From: Microbacterium sp. MF43 | GTDB taxonomy: Bacteria; Actinomycetota; Actinomycetes; Actinomycetales; Microbacteriaceae | Length of the DNA: 64,000 nt | Reading direction: 5' to 3' | Assembly (NCBI RefSeq): GCF_012847295.1 | Contig: NZ_JABBDY010000004.1 | Coordinates: forward strand, 1 to 64,000 | Shown: positions 1-7,600 of the stretch, one piece after another | Numbering within the stretch: the stretch's first letter is position 1 | How the letters are laid out: each line of letters starts with the position of its first letter | Notes under the pieces: model-generated | What the model was told of the DNA's origin: nothing | The model's input: only the letters and a program-made list of their open reading frames with translations | Database searches by the model: none | Made by a program: the position numbers and the translations under genes

Positions 1-53
1 GCGACCAGATCCAGGGCTCGACGCCGAAACTCCGGCGAATGTGGTGCGGGCAT
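1..53 (-). CDS. IS3-family transposase OrfA, N-terminal 17 residues only (runs off window)
   Basis: The minus strand reads ATG followed by a peptide beginning MPAPHSPEFRRRALDLVA, which I recognise as the usual opening of IS3-family OrfA, the helix-turn-helix subunit that is fused by frameshifting to the OrfB integrase. A strong GGAAGGAG ribosome site lies just upstream of the ATG. Only the first codons are in the window, so completeness cannot be judged. The terminal inverted repeat to its right (91-113) marks where this element ends. Its position beside a decayed glycosidase end suggests that the insertion helped to scramble this flank. Confidence 0.6.
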   Translation of the reverse strand, partial: MPAPHSPEFRRRALDLV

Positions 54-90
54 CTCACGGACTCCTTCCGAGACGATCATCGCCTCAAAG

Positions 91-113
91 TTGGTGTCCG
101 GAAAAGCGGGTCA
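91..113. repeat. Probable terminal inverted repeat of the IS3-type element
   Basis: On the minus strand the sequence begins TGACCCGCTTTTCCGGACAC, about 38 bp upstream of the transposase start. Both the composition and the distance to orfA fit the outer end of an IS3-family element. The opposite repeat lies outside the window, so this is inferred from position and general resemblance. Confidence 0.45.
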
Positions 114-285
114 GGCTCCCGTCTCGTACGGTTCGAGTGAGGAGGGCGCGGAGACGTCGCCGATCGCCACAATGGATGCGCGGGGGTCGACGGTGATGCG
201 GTGACCCCGGCCGCTGGAGCCCGGATAGATGTCTACTCCGCAGCGACCGGTCAGCAGCACCCTCTGTCGATAAGGGGTGCCGAAT
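111..285 (-). pseudogene. Unrecognised C-terminal protein fragment cut by the IS end
   Basis: One minus-strand frame is open from about 275 down to a TGA at 111-113, which lies inside the IS end. It reads like real protein, including the stretches LTGRCGVDIYPG, RITVDPRASIVAIGDV and SSLEPYETGA. No start codon or promoter belongs to it, and the frame upstream is broken. I do not recognise the family. It may be the remains of a gene truncated when the IS inserted, with the stop supplied by the IS end. Chance openness in GC-rich DNA is possible but the composition argues mildly against it. Confidence 0.3.
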
Positions 286-525
286 TAGGCACGGCTGCGG
301 CTCACGAGTTGTTCGAGTGCCTCGTCGGGGATCTCGACGCCCGGGAAGCGCACTGTTCGCCATTGGCATGGATCCCACCATCTTCAATATATTTGCGTTG
401 TCCCCGTCCGCCGCCATCTGCGCTGGGCTTGCGTTCGCCGTCATGGTCTCCATGAGGGCAGGACCGACGACGGGATGCCCGAAGCGCTGCCCGGCGGTTG
501 ACTCCAGGCTCAACGGCTCCAGCCT
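285..525 (-). pseudogene. Remnant of a glycoside hydrolase family 3 (beta-glucosidase-like) C-terminus
   Basis: Minus-strand reading gives SLESTAGQRFGHPVVGPAL, then NILKMVGSMPMA, and after a one-base frame change VRFPGVEIPDEALEQLV ending at a TAA at 285-287. This order (ESTxG, FGHPVVGP, a SMPM motif and a closing FPxxxIPDEALEQLV) matches what I know of actinobacterial GH3 beta-glucosidase tails. The catalytic domains are absent, there is no start, and the frame breaks near position 360. It is therefore a decayed 3' end, probably of a chromosomal gene interrupted when the island or the IS arrived. Confidence 0.5.
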
Positions 526-707
526 GTCGCTGTCGCCTCGTCTGCAGGTTCCCCGATTCTCCCGATCGCACTCCGCTGCGTGTCAACAGCGACGCCCCCA
601 GGCTAACGCCGCATGAAACGAGTACCCCGGGAGATGCTGTTGATGGCGTACGTGAAGTACGGGTCATTGGCGACCAGAGACTGCTCCGGAGCGCGAGGTT
701 GGCCGCC

Positions 708-1553
708 TCAGCCCCGCGGTAGTTTGGACTGGATCTCGTGCACGCTGGGTAGATATGAGCGCCGACCCTGCATCCGTAGCGATTGCAGTCGTGGGAGCTC
801 GGCGAGAGGGCTTAGATCGTTATCAGTGATCTTGGTTGAACCGAAGAGCGAGATCCGCTCAAGGCGCGTTAGGTGGCGAAGCGGGTTAAGTGACGCGATG
901 TCCCCGCACTCACTGAGGTCTAGACGGCGTAAGCCCGTGCATCCTGAAAGGGCGTCGATTCGCTCTATCTGGCGGCAGGCTTGCAGAGCGAGGTCCGTGA
1001 TCTCGGATCGATCGGCAAGGGCGTTTATCTCACGCAGATCCTTGGCCAGATAGACGCCCAGCTTGCGCAACTCTGGGAATGCAGCGAGGCCCGCGAGCGA
1101 TTTCAGCTTGGGACGGTCCTTCATCTCAAGCTCGGCGAGGTTGCTCCAGGCAGCCAGAGGAGTCAGGTCGACCGGCTTATACGCGCGTAAGAAGGCGACC
1201 TGAACGTTCGACGCAGTTTCGATGCTCGCACTTACCTGCGGCCAGGCGGCCCGCAGCGTCCGCAGGCCGGGCAGCTTGCCCAGATCAAGCCTGAGCCCAG
1301 GGTTCGTGGTCACGCAGAGCGCTCTCAAGGTCGACCCGAGCGAATGGATTGGCTCCAAATCAGATAAGCGGGGATCGAGAATCACCAACTCTCGGACAGG
1401 AAGTTCTTGGAGGAACGTCAACGACGGCTCGTCGAAGCCAAGGGCATAGTTGAGGACGACCCTGTCGACCTCGCCGGCGAGAACCGCCGCTCTCGCCGTC
1501 GCGGTCCAGCGTCCGGTCACCACCAGTTCGACGGCCTCATCACGATCGCTCAT
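708..1553 (-). CDS. Leucine-rich-repeat protein, probable immunity protein of the adjacent orphan toxin tip
   Basis: The 281-residue protein is built of short leucine-rich repeats, for example LRTLRAAW, LAELEMKDRPKLKSL, LRKLGVYL, ITDLALQACRQIERI, LRRLDLSECGDI and LERISLFGS, at roughly 20-24 residue spacing and without signal peptide or membrane helix. The ATG at 1553 is preferred over the GTG at 1559 because an AGGGAGG ribosome site sits five bases before the ATG. It starts 10 bp after the stop of the orphan tip gene at 1564-1836 on the same strand. LRR proteins are frequent cognate immunity proteins in polymorphic toxin loci, so that role is inferred from position. Alternatively it is an unrelated cytoplasmic scaffold protein. 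Confidence 0.7.
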   Translation of the reverse strand: MSDRDEAVELVVTGRWTATARAAVLAGEVDRVVLNYALGFDEPSLTFLQELPVRELVILDPRLSDLEPIHSLGSTLRALCVTTNPGLRLDLGKLPGLRTLRAAWPQVSASIETASNVQVAFLRAYKPVDLTPLAAWSNLAELEMKDRPKLKSLAGLAAFPELRKLGVYLAKDLREINALADRSEITDLALQACRQIERIDALSGCTGLRRLDLSECGDIASLNPLRHLTRLERISLFGSTKITDNDLSPLAELPRLQSLRMQGRRSYLPSVHEIQSKLPRG

Positions 1554-1563
1554 CGGCACCTCC

Positions 1564-1836
1564 CTATCGCCCGTATGGTTGGTCCGGCATCAGCCCAAAA
1601 CGTTTCGGGCCGATTGGATTGACGATGTTGAGTAGGTCATCGATGCCGCCCAGTCGATCGATCATCGTTTGCTCCGCAATCTCGCGGGCAGTCCGGTCAC
1701 CACTCACGCTCTGTCGGGCAGCGTTTGCGGCCTCGCCAGCGGTGAACTTCCCCGATCTGACGTGCCGCGCCAAGCGGTTGGCCAACGTCCTCCCGACACG
1801 CAACGAACACCGACGGCTCACCGCGCCACCGATCAT
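1564..1836 (-). CDS. Chimeric orphan RHS toxin tip fused to the first 18 codons of the pre-RHS protein
   Basis: This 90-residue ORF opens with the same codons as the large surface protein at 14719 (both begin MIGGAVSRRCSLRV) and then switches to an unrelated C-terminal module containing GKFTAGEAANAARQ, AEQTMIDRLGGIDDLLN and GPKRFGLMPDQPY. That second part has the look of an RHS/polymorphic toxin tip with an unknown fold. The junction coincides with the end of direct repeat A near 1782, so the promoter and leader of the RHS operon now drive the tip directly. No signal peptide, HINT domain or delivery module remains. The LRR gene follows by 10 bp, as expected of a tip/immunity pair. It could be a functional intracellular toxin pair or a deletion scar. 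Confidence 0.6.
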   Translation of the reverse strand: MIGGAVSRRCSLRVGRTLANRLARHVRSGKFTAGEAANAARQSVSGDRTAREIAEQTMIDRLGGIDDLLNIVNPIGPKRFGLMPDQPYGR

Positions 1837-2254
1837 CCGCAGGCGGAGTCACCCTGAAAGAACGCTGAGAACAAAAAAACCCTAACGCAACCTTCCTACG
1901 TAACCCCTCCCGCGCCGGTGGCTTGTGGAGAAATGGGGTGCGCTTGAACGGTAAGCACCCGAAAGTTGCCGCACTGGCCGGGGCGCCACCGGTACGTACG
2001 GTGGTGCTCCAATCCACCGTAGGTGTGTCCGTAATCCGCGAGATTTCGCGGAAGCTCGCTCCCCCATGGGCACGTCATAACAAATTGGGAACAGAGTTCT
2101 TCCCCCTTCGGCGCGCCGAGACGCCGACCCGAGCTACCCGAAGGTGGCGCTGATCGGATATTGCGCGCTGAGGGCGTGATCTACCTACCGTGGGACTCTC
2201 GCGTCCTTCGAGCACGACGCCCGTCAGAATCCGACAAATCCCCGATCAGCAGAG

Positions 2255-2288
2255 AAAAGCCGCCGCGATCAAGTCGCGACGGCTTTTT
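2255..2288. terminator. Rho-independent terminator-like hairpin
   Basis: AAAAGCCGCCGCGA and TCGCGACGGCTTTT form a 14-bp stem with one mismatch around a short TCAAG loop, followed by a T-run on the plus strand and preceded by an A-run, so it could stop transcription in both directions. The second half is missing from the otherwise matching copy at about 15140, where the sequence runs directly from AAAAGCC into the flanking DNA. Confidence 0.75.
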
Positions 2289-2348
2289 CCGTTTGCCCTC
2301 AGTTTGTTCCCGTTAACGGAAATAATCGTGTCTGACCTGGGGTTCTTG

Positions 2349-2372
2349 TGGCGGTGACGGTGGGATTTGAAC
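2349..2372 (-). repeat. tRNA-Ser 3'-end fragment (probable attachment core, copy 1)
   Basis: On the minus strand this reads GTTCAAATCCCACCGTCACC followed by GCCA, the T-loop, T-stem 3' side, acceptor 3' side and CCA of a tRNA whose 5' acceptor would be GGTGACG, as in actinobacterial tRNA-Ser. The matching 5' half is absent, so this is not a tRNA gene. Isolated tRNA 3' ends are the classic attachment cores of tyrosine-integrase elements. Confidence 0.6.
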
Positions 2373-2725
2373 GCATACGGGATGCGGTCACGGGGATCAC
2401 ATGAGGTCACAGAACCGCATGAAATCAACATTGCGAGTCCTCAAACGCTGCATCGAGTCACACTCGTTTCACTGCGTTTGTTCCCACGGACGTTCCCGTC
2501 AGGAGTCCAACTCCTCGGGCGCTGTGTCAGTCCATACAGTTAGCGCATGACAGACAGCCCAGCCAGCCTGAGCTGCTCTTCCGTGGCAATGAAGATTCCC
2601 TGCCGCCACCGCTCGCTCTGGGAATCGAACCGCATCGATCACGTCGCCCGGACCCACGTCGGTGGAGTCGATCAAGAGGATCGGTTCACCGTACGGTCCG
2701 ACTTGCGCCGACTGCAGCCGCGTCG

Positions 2726-2992
2726 GCAGATCCGGTTATGCGCGCTATCCGCGGACATCTCCGCTCACGAGGCATCAAAGGCCGTTATCCCCGAGCCCGA
2801 TGACCAGAAGGGGCACCGAAAACGACGAGGATCACGCGGGGGCAGGCCAGTCGGACTGGACGCCGTCGACTACAAGAATCGGAACGTCATCGAGCGCCGC
2901 TACTGCCACATCGGGCAATGGCGGGGGCTGGCCACGCGCCATGACAAGCACGCGGTGATCTACCGCGCCGCCGTGGTCCTCAAGGGCAATCA
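2726..2992 (+). pseudogene. Degenerate IS5-family (DDE) transposase C-terminal remnant
   Basis: The plus strand encodes VMRAIRGHLRSRGIK in one frame and, after a frameshift near 2779, AVIPEPDDQKGHRKRRGSRG, then GRPVGLDAVDYKNRNVIERR, QWRGLATRHDKHAVIYRAAV in the next. The order RSRGIKAVIPExxDQ, RRGSRGGRP, YKxRNVxER, QWRGxATRxDK is the C-terminal signature of IS5/IS427-type transposases, including the glutamate of the YxRNVxER motif. No catalytic aspartates or start are seen, so it is non-functional. It sits between orphan toxin modules and may have mediated their rearrangement. Confidence 0.7.
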
Positions 2993-3397
2993 CCGAGTTC
3001 GGAGGTTAGCCAAAACCTGTCGCGCCGCTGGCAACTCGTCGGCCAAGCCTCGCTCCCGCGCGAACTCTTCGGCAATATCAACAGCATCCTCGAGCCACGA
3101 AAACATCGTCGCCTCCAGCGGATCGAGCAGACTGCCGCCTACCGCGACTTGCACCATCACGGTGCGTTCGCGTGCACTGTACCTAGCTATGCGGAACCCT
3201 TCGAACTCATTTCGTCCGATCCGGCCATCAACATGAAAGACCACGTTGACATCCAGCACGCTGTTGACTCCATCACGGGCGGCTTGCACTCGCTTTCCTA
3301 GCGACGCGAGCTCTCGCCGCCAGACCATGCTTTGTGCGTCTGCGTCTCCGAGCACTATTCCGATGGAAAGTGCTGTCGTGGTTTCAGGCTGCGGCAT
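2990..3397 (-). CDS. Small cytoplasmic protein, probable immunity to the GIY-YIG-like tip
   Basis: The 135-residue protein starts MPQPETTTALSIGIVL and contains an alternating beta-strand pattern (ALSIGIVLGD, VLDVNVVFHVDG, RTVMVQVAVGGS) and an acidic C-terminal helix (FSWLEDAVDIAEEFARE). I recognise no family. The start is fixed by a TGATG overlap, in which the stop of the toxin tip ORF at 3397 shares its A with this ATG, implying translational coupling. An acidic small protein directly behind a toxin tip is the standard immunity arrangement, so the role is inferred from context. There is no signal peptide or membrane segment. Confidence 0.7.
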   Translation of the reverse strand: MPQPETTTALSIGIVLGDADAQSMVWRRELASLGKRVQAARDGVNSVLDVNVVFHVDGRIGRNEFEGFRIARYSARERTVMVQVAVGGSLLDPLEATMFSWLEDAVDIAEEFARERGLADELPAARQVLANLRTR

Positions 3398-3735
3398 CAC
3401 CCCACCGCCCCAGCCCATGGCTCGAGGTTCAGCGGACCAGGATCGCGCTGAACGATCCATCGTTCAAGTTTGAGCATTTGCTCTCTCGACCCGCTCGTCA
3501 TTTGAATCAACAGCTTGTCTTTCAAGAAGTTGGTCGAACACCGCGACTTCAGATTGCCGCTGATACCCCACTTCACCAGATTTCCGTCGAAATCTTCCAG
3601 TCGATAGAGGGTTGTGAGCCGATCACTAGCGCGCGCATTGCCGTGAGCGCTCGCGTGGCCGAGATCGCCGCCACGTAGTCGTCCTGGAACCGACCTGCCG
3701 CTGAACCTCATGGCGCTCGCCCATATCGATAGCAC
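3397..3735 (-). CDS. Orphan GIY-YIG-like nuclease toxin tip
   Basis: The informative part (about residues 38-112) carries LTTLYRLEDFDGNLVKWGIS, then LKSRCSTNF, REQMLKLERWIV and GPLNLEPWAG. The LYRL...KWGIS pair with a downstream arginine and a glutamate-containing LERW helix resembles the GIY-YIG nuclease fold found at the ends of RHS/WapA toxins, and a GPLNxExWAG ending is familiar from such tips. Upstream residues look like linker or out-of-frame debris and the true start is unclear. No delivery domain is attached, so this is a displaced tip. It overlaps its immunity gene by one base. Confidence 0.65.
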   Translation of the reverse strand: MLSIWASAMRFSGRSVPGRLRGGDLGHASAHGNARASDRLTTLYRLEDFDGNLVKWGISGNLKSRCSTNFLKDKLLIQMTSGSREQMLKLERWIVQRDPGPLNLEPWAGAVG

Positions 3736-3801
3736 GCAACAGTTGATCGATGCGATTGCGGACTGGCTTACTCCTAACGATTAGGGCGCGAGGACGCGTC
3801 C

Positions 3802-4014
3802 TCAGTGGTCAGCATCCCCTAACTTCGAATGGCCGACGAGTCCTGTGACGTTCTTCCACGCGTCGCCGAGCCAGTTTCGACCGCTCGGATCAGCCCAGGT
3901 GACGGGGTTGTCGCCGGAGCACACGTAGGCGTTGAACTGCACGGGAGCGCTCGTGGTGGGCTCCGGGTCGACGGGTGGCAAGCAAAATATGCTGCGCCAA
4001 TCCGCCACCTTCAA
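3802..4014 (-). pseudogene. RHS-core C-terminal fragment (recombination scar)
   Basis: The fragment reads VDPEPTTSAPVQFNAYVCSG, then DNPVTWADPSGRNWLGDAWK and NVTG, closely matching the end of the RHS core of the intact gene (5830-5960, where the same segment reads VDPELTPSAPAQFNAYVYSG). After NVTG the match stops and an unrelated short tail ends at 3802. Both sides lack the rest of the core. It marks the point where an alternative tip was once joined to, or recombined with, the RHS core, and provides about 130 bp of homology for tip exchange. Confidence 0.8.
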
Positions 4015-4023
4015 CTGGCCGAC

Positions 4024-4611
4024 CTAGCTCCAGGCGGCGAGTGCCCGCTGCGCTTCCTTGCGCACCCACGCCCGCTCGTCATCCAGCATGCGGGCTAGAC
4101 CCTCCCGTGCCGCCGGGACGTTGAGCTTCCGCAGTGCCTTCACAGCGTGTCCGCTGACGACCGGGTCGTCAAGGAGTTCGATGAGCACCGCCCCGGCCTC
4201 TTTCCTCTTCGATCGGCCGAACCCTAATACGACCATCTCGCGCGCCTTGCCGTAGGACTCGTCACGCGCCAGCGCTACGAGGTCATCAAATCTCGCGTCG
4301 TCCCACACGACTTCGAGCGCGTTTCCGACGGTCCAACGCAAGCCCATTCCGGTCTCGTCCTCGACCCGCTTGAACTCCTCGATCAGCGGACCGGTGGCTG
4401 CGGGCTTGGCCCACGGCACGCTCAGAGCCCTCACAATCTCACCCTTAACCTTCTGATCGGACACACGACCCAGACCCGAGATCAAGATGGGAACCGCGTC
4501 TCGATATCTCATCCCCGAATTCCGCAAATCAGCCAGGGAGTCGACCGGATAACCCACGAGCGCGAGATCATTCAGCACGTCCCGCTCACCGGGCGCCAGG
4601 GCATCCGTCAT
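4024..4611 (-). CDS. HEAT-repeat immunity protein of the RHS toxin
   Basis: The 195-residue soluble protein comprises about five HEAT-like helical repeats, such as AVPILISGLGRVSDQKV, GPLIEEFKRVEDE, DDLVALARDESYGKAREM, AVLIELLDDPVVSGHAVKAL and LARMLDDERAWVRKEAQRAL. It overlaps the 3' end of the RHS toxin: the toxin TGA (4613-4611) is embedded in GTGATG, so either the ATG at 4611 or the GTG at 4614 can start translation, ensuring toxin-coupled synthesis. HEAT-repeat proteins are known immunity partners in polymorphic toxin systems; its role here follows from that and from its position. It probably binds the REase-fold tip in the cytoplasm. Confidence 0.75.
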   Translation of the reverse strand: MTDALAPGERDVLNDLALVGYPVDSLADLRNSGMRYRDAVPILISGLGRVSDQKVKGEIVRALSVPWAKPAATGPLIEEFKRVEDETGMGLRWTVGNALEVVWDDARFDDLVALARDESYGKAREMVVLGFGRSKRKEAGAVLIELLDDPVVSGHAVKALRKLNVPAAREGLARMLDDERAWVRKEAQRALAAWS

Positions 4612-7600
4612 CACAGGCCCAGCCTAATCGTGTCAAGGAGGATCCGCCCCGAGGTGATCTCTGCCTGGAGCGTGCTTGAGAAAGTCGTCGACCCTCGGGT
4701 GTATAGCGTGAAAGCCAATCCTTCCTGTCGAGCGTATGCTGCGAAGTCTCGCAACTGGCTCGTGTAGTTCAGACGGCCCACGTTTTTCACCTCGCCTAGC
4801 ACCGACGAGTTCAGTTCGTCCGGGATCCGATACGCAGCCCTACCGCTTGCCGACGGGATACGAGCCGTGTTCTTCACAATCCCAGCCATCGTCTCTCCAA
4901 CCTGGCCGGTCGCGCGAACCCCGGCCATCCCCGTGGCGCAATTGTGTGTGAGCACGTCCGCTTTACCGGCGACCACGTTGTAGGTGTGTGCGGACTTGAC
5001 GGTGAGGTTGTGAACAGTCTGCTCACGCCGTTCATGCTCGACAGCGGTGAGCTGCACCCATGCCCCGACGGAGGTCAGCAGCGAGTCGCCGGGTGCCAGG
5101 TCACCTGCGTCGACCCATTCGGCGCGGTCTGGGACCCAGAACGGGTGCCCGGCGGTGGCGGTCACCTTCCCCGTGTCACCGGTGTCGGTGGTGACGGTGA
5201 GGGTGACGAGGTCCTTCGGCCCGGTGCCGGTGATCGTGGCGAGGACGGGCTGGGCCGAAGTCTCCCCAGTGGTCGGATCGGTGGCGAGCACCTTGTCGCC
5301 GAGCCTCAGCGTCTCGATCGCCGCTTTCGAGCCGTCGGCGAGGAGGACCAGCGTGCCGGGCACGAAGCTGTTGATCGCACACGACGCCGCGCTCTGCTGC
5401 GGTTTCGGCGCCGCCGCCGATGCTGCGGGGCGTGCGGAGGACGCGGCAGGTCGGGAGGCGGCTGCCGCTGCGGGCTTGAAGGCGGTGGGCAGTTTCGCCG
5501 CGGCTGGTTTGAGGGCGTTGCCGACGGCGCTGATGAACCTGCTGGCGGCTGGTGCAACGGCGCGGCCGAGTGACCCGGCGACGGGGCCGAGAGCGCCGAG
5601 AGCGCCGCCGGTGAGGGTGTCGCGGGCGAAGCTGCCCCAGTCGAACTTCTTGCGTGACTGGGACTGCTTCCACACGTTGGTGACCGCGCCAGCGACAGCG
5701 CCACCTGCGATGAAGCAGCCCACACTCCCGGCGCCGGCGGTGGCGGCGAGGCATCCGGTCGTGACCAGCGCGCCGGCGACGAACCCGCCGATCTCGGCCT
5801 GATGCTTCTTGACGAATCCGGTGACGTTCTTCCACGCGTCGCCCAGCCAGTTCCGACCGGTGGGGTCTGCCCAGGTGACGGGGTTGTTGCCGGAGTACAC
5901 GTAGGCGTTGAACTGCGCCGGAGCGCTCGGGGTGAGCTCCGGGTCGACGCTGAGGAACGTGCCGGTGGCAGGGTCGTAGTAGCGGGCGCCGAGAAGGGTG
6001 AACCCGGTCGTGTCCGTGGGGGCGCCGAGGAACCCCCGACCGGCGACGGCGCCGGACTGTCCGGCACGCGCGGCACCGAACGGATCGGTGCGGATCCGCT
6101 GCACCGCAGCGGTCCAGTTGGTGTTGTGCACCGACGCCAGCGGTGTGCCGTGCGCGTCGGTGACGATCGTGGACACCCCGGACAGGCCCTTGCCGGTGCG
6201 GGTAGCCACCGTGCGTCCGGCGAAGGAGTACCAGCGTGTCGCGGTCACCGTCTCAGTAGTCGCGCGGACTTCTTGCCCGCCCGGGAGGAAGACTGTGGCG
6301 CCGGTGTCGTCGATCCGGATCAGTCGGGTGCCGTTGGCGTCGTAGATGTTCGAGACGTCCGCCCCACCCCCGGTGACGGCAGTCAATTCGCCTTCGGCGT
6401 CCCACGTCTGAGTTTGCTGCTGCGCGTCGACGGTGCGGCCGGTCTGGTTGCCGGCCGCGTCCCACGTGAACCCGGTCGTGACCGACGTGCTCCCGCTCGT
6501 CCTGGTCATCGAGGTCAGCTGGTGAGGACCGGCGGAGCCTTCCCCGTGCGCGTACTCGGTGAGCGTGGTGGCGGCGGCGGTGTGGTCCGTCTTGGAGAAC
6601 CGGTTGCCGAGCGCGTCATAGGCGTACTCGGTCCAGTACGGCGCGACACCACCCAGGTCGGCGGTAGTAACGGTGCTGCGTGCACAGTCGCCCTGCGCGT
6701 CCGTCCAGGCGACCTGCAGCCGCTGCAGCCCGTCGTACTGGAAGCACTGGGCGTCTTTTTCTGCGACGGTGGCCGTGTTGGTGGGCGCGTCGATGAGGCT
6801 GGTTACGTTGCCGGCGGGGTCGTACCGGTAGCTGAGGTTGAGCTCGGTGCCGTCGCCGTGCCCCGTCCGTGCCATGCGTGTGCCGACCAGCTGGCCGGTG
6901 ACCTGGTCCCAGTCGTAGGCGACGCTGGTGCCGTAGGTGTTGCCGAGGTCGTAGCCGTAGAGGCTGCCGTCGGGATTCCAGTTGGATGCGGCGACGTAGA
7001 TGCCCCAGCCGAAGCCGCCGCCCATGGACGAGGGTCGGGAGTTGGCGTTGAACCGGGTGGTGACGGTTTCGGCGCCCAGAACGGCGTCTCCGTCCTGGTT
7101 GGTCACTTTCGGGTAGGTGACCTGTCGGACCTGCCCGTCGGCGGTGTAGGCGTAGCTGGTGCTGAAGGTGGTGCCCGCCAGGGAGAACAGGGCGTCGTTG
7201 CCTGGCAGCTGGGTGTCGACCTGAGTGGGCCGGTAGGCGGTGTCGTACGCGGGATAGCTGGTGACGTATTCGTTTCCGTCGATCACTCGTGTCGCGGCGG
7301 CCAGCTGTCCCAGCGCCTGGTTGCCGTTGGGCAGGGTGCCGGTGTCGTACGACCAGGTGGCACGGATGTTGCCGTTGGGGTCGCCGTCGCGGAGGCTAGC
7401 GGGTCGCCCGAGCCGGTCATAGGTGTAGGCGAGGGTGGCGCCGTTCGCGTTTGTGCTGGTTTTCACCTGACCCAGCGGGTAGTAGCTCGTGGTCGTGGTT
7501 CCACCGTCCGGGTCGGTGGCGGAGGTTTGCTGGCCGGCGAGGTCGTAGGTGTACGTCCACTCGTTCGACTTCGGGTCGGTCATCTTCACCAGTTGCCCGG

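Larger units (their letters stand above)
1782..2485. repeat. Direct repeat A: copy of the RHS-operon promoter/attachment region
   Basis: About 700 bp are nearly identical to 14665-15331. The offset is constant (12,883 bp) across the left part, and copy A carries an extra 37 bp that complete a terminator hairpin at 2255-2288. The repeat covers the first 18 codons of the pre-RHS gene, its upstream region, a tRNA-Ser-like 3' fragment (2349-2372) and two GTTTGTTCCC motifs (2302-2312 and 2476-2485). It is the only substantial content of the gene-poor stretch 1837-2546. Divergence increases toward the right end. It is probably one attachment-site flank of a duplicated integrative element. Confidence 0.85.

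Noticed and set aside
2349-2372. A tRNA gene at the repeat ends
   Set aside because: Only the 3' third is present; no 5' acceptor, D-arm or anticodon can be drawn from the neighbouring bases.
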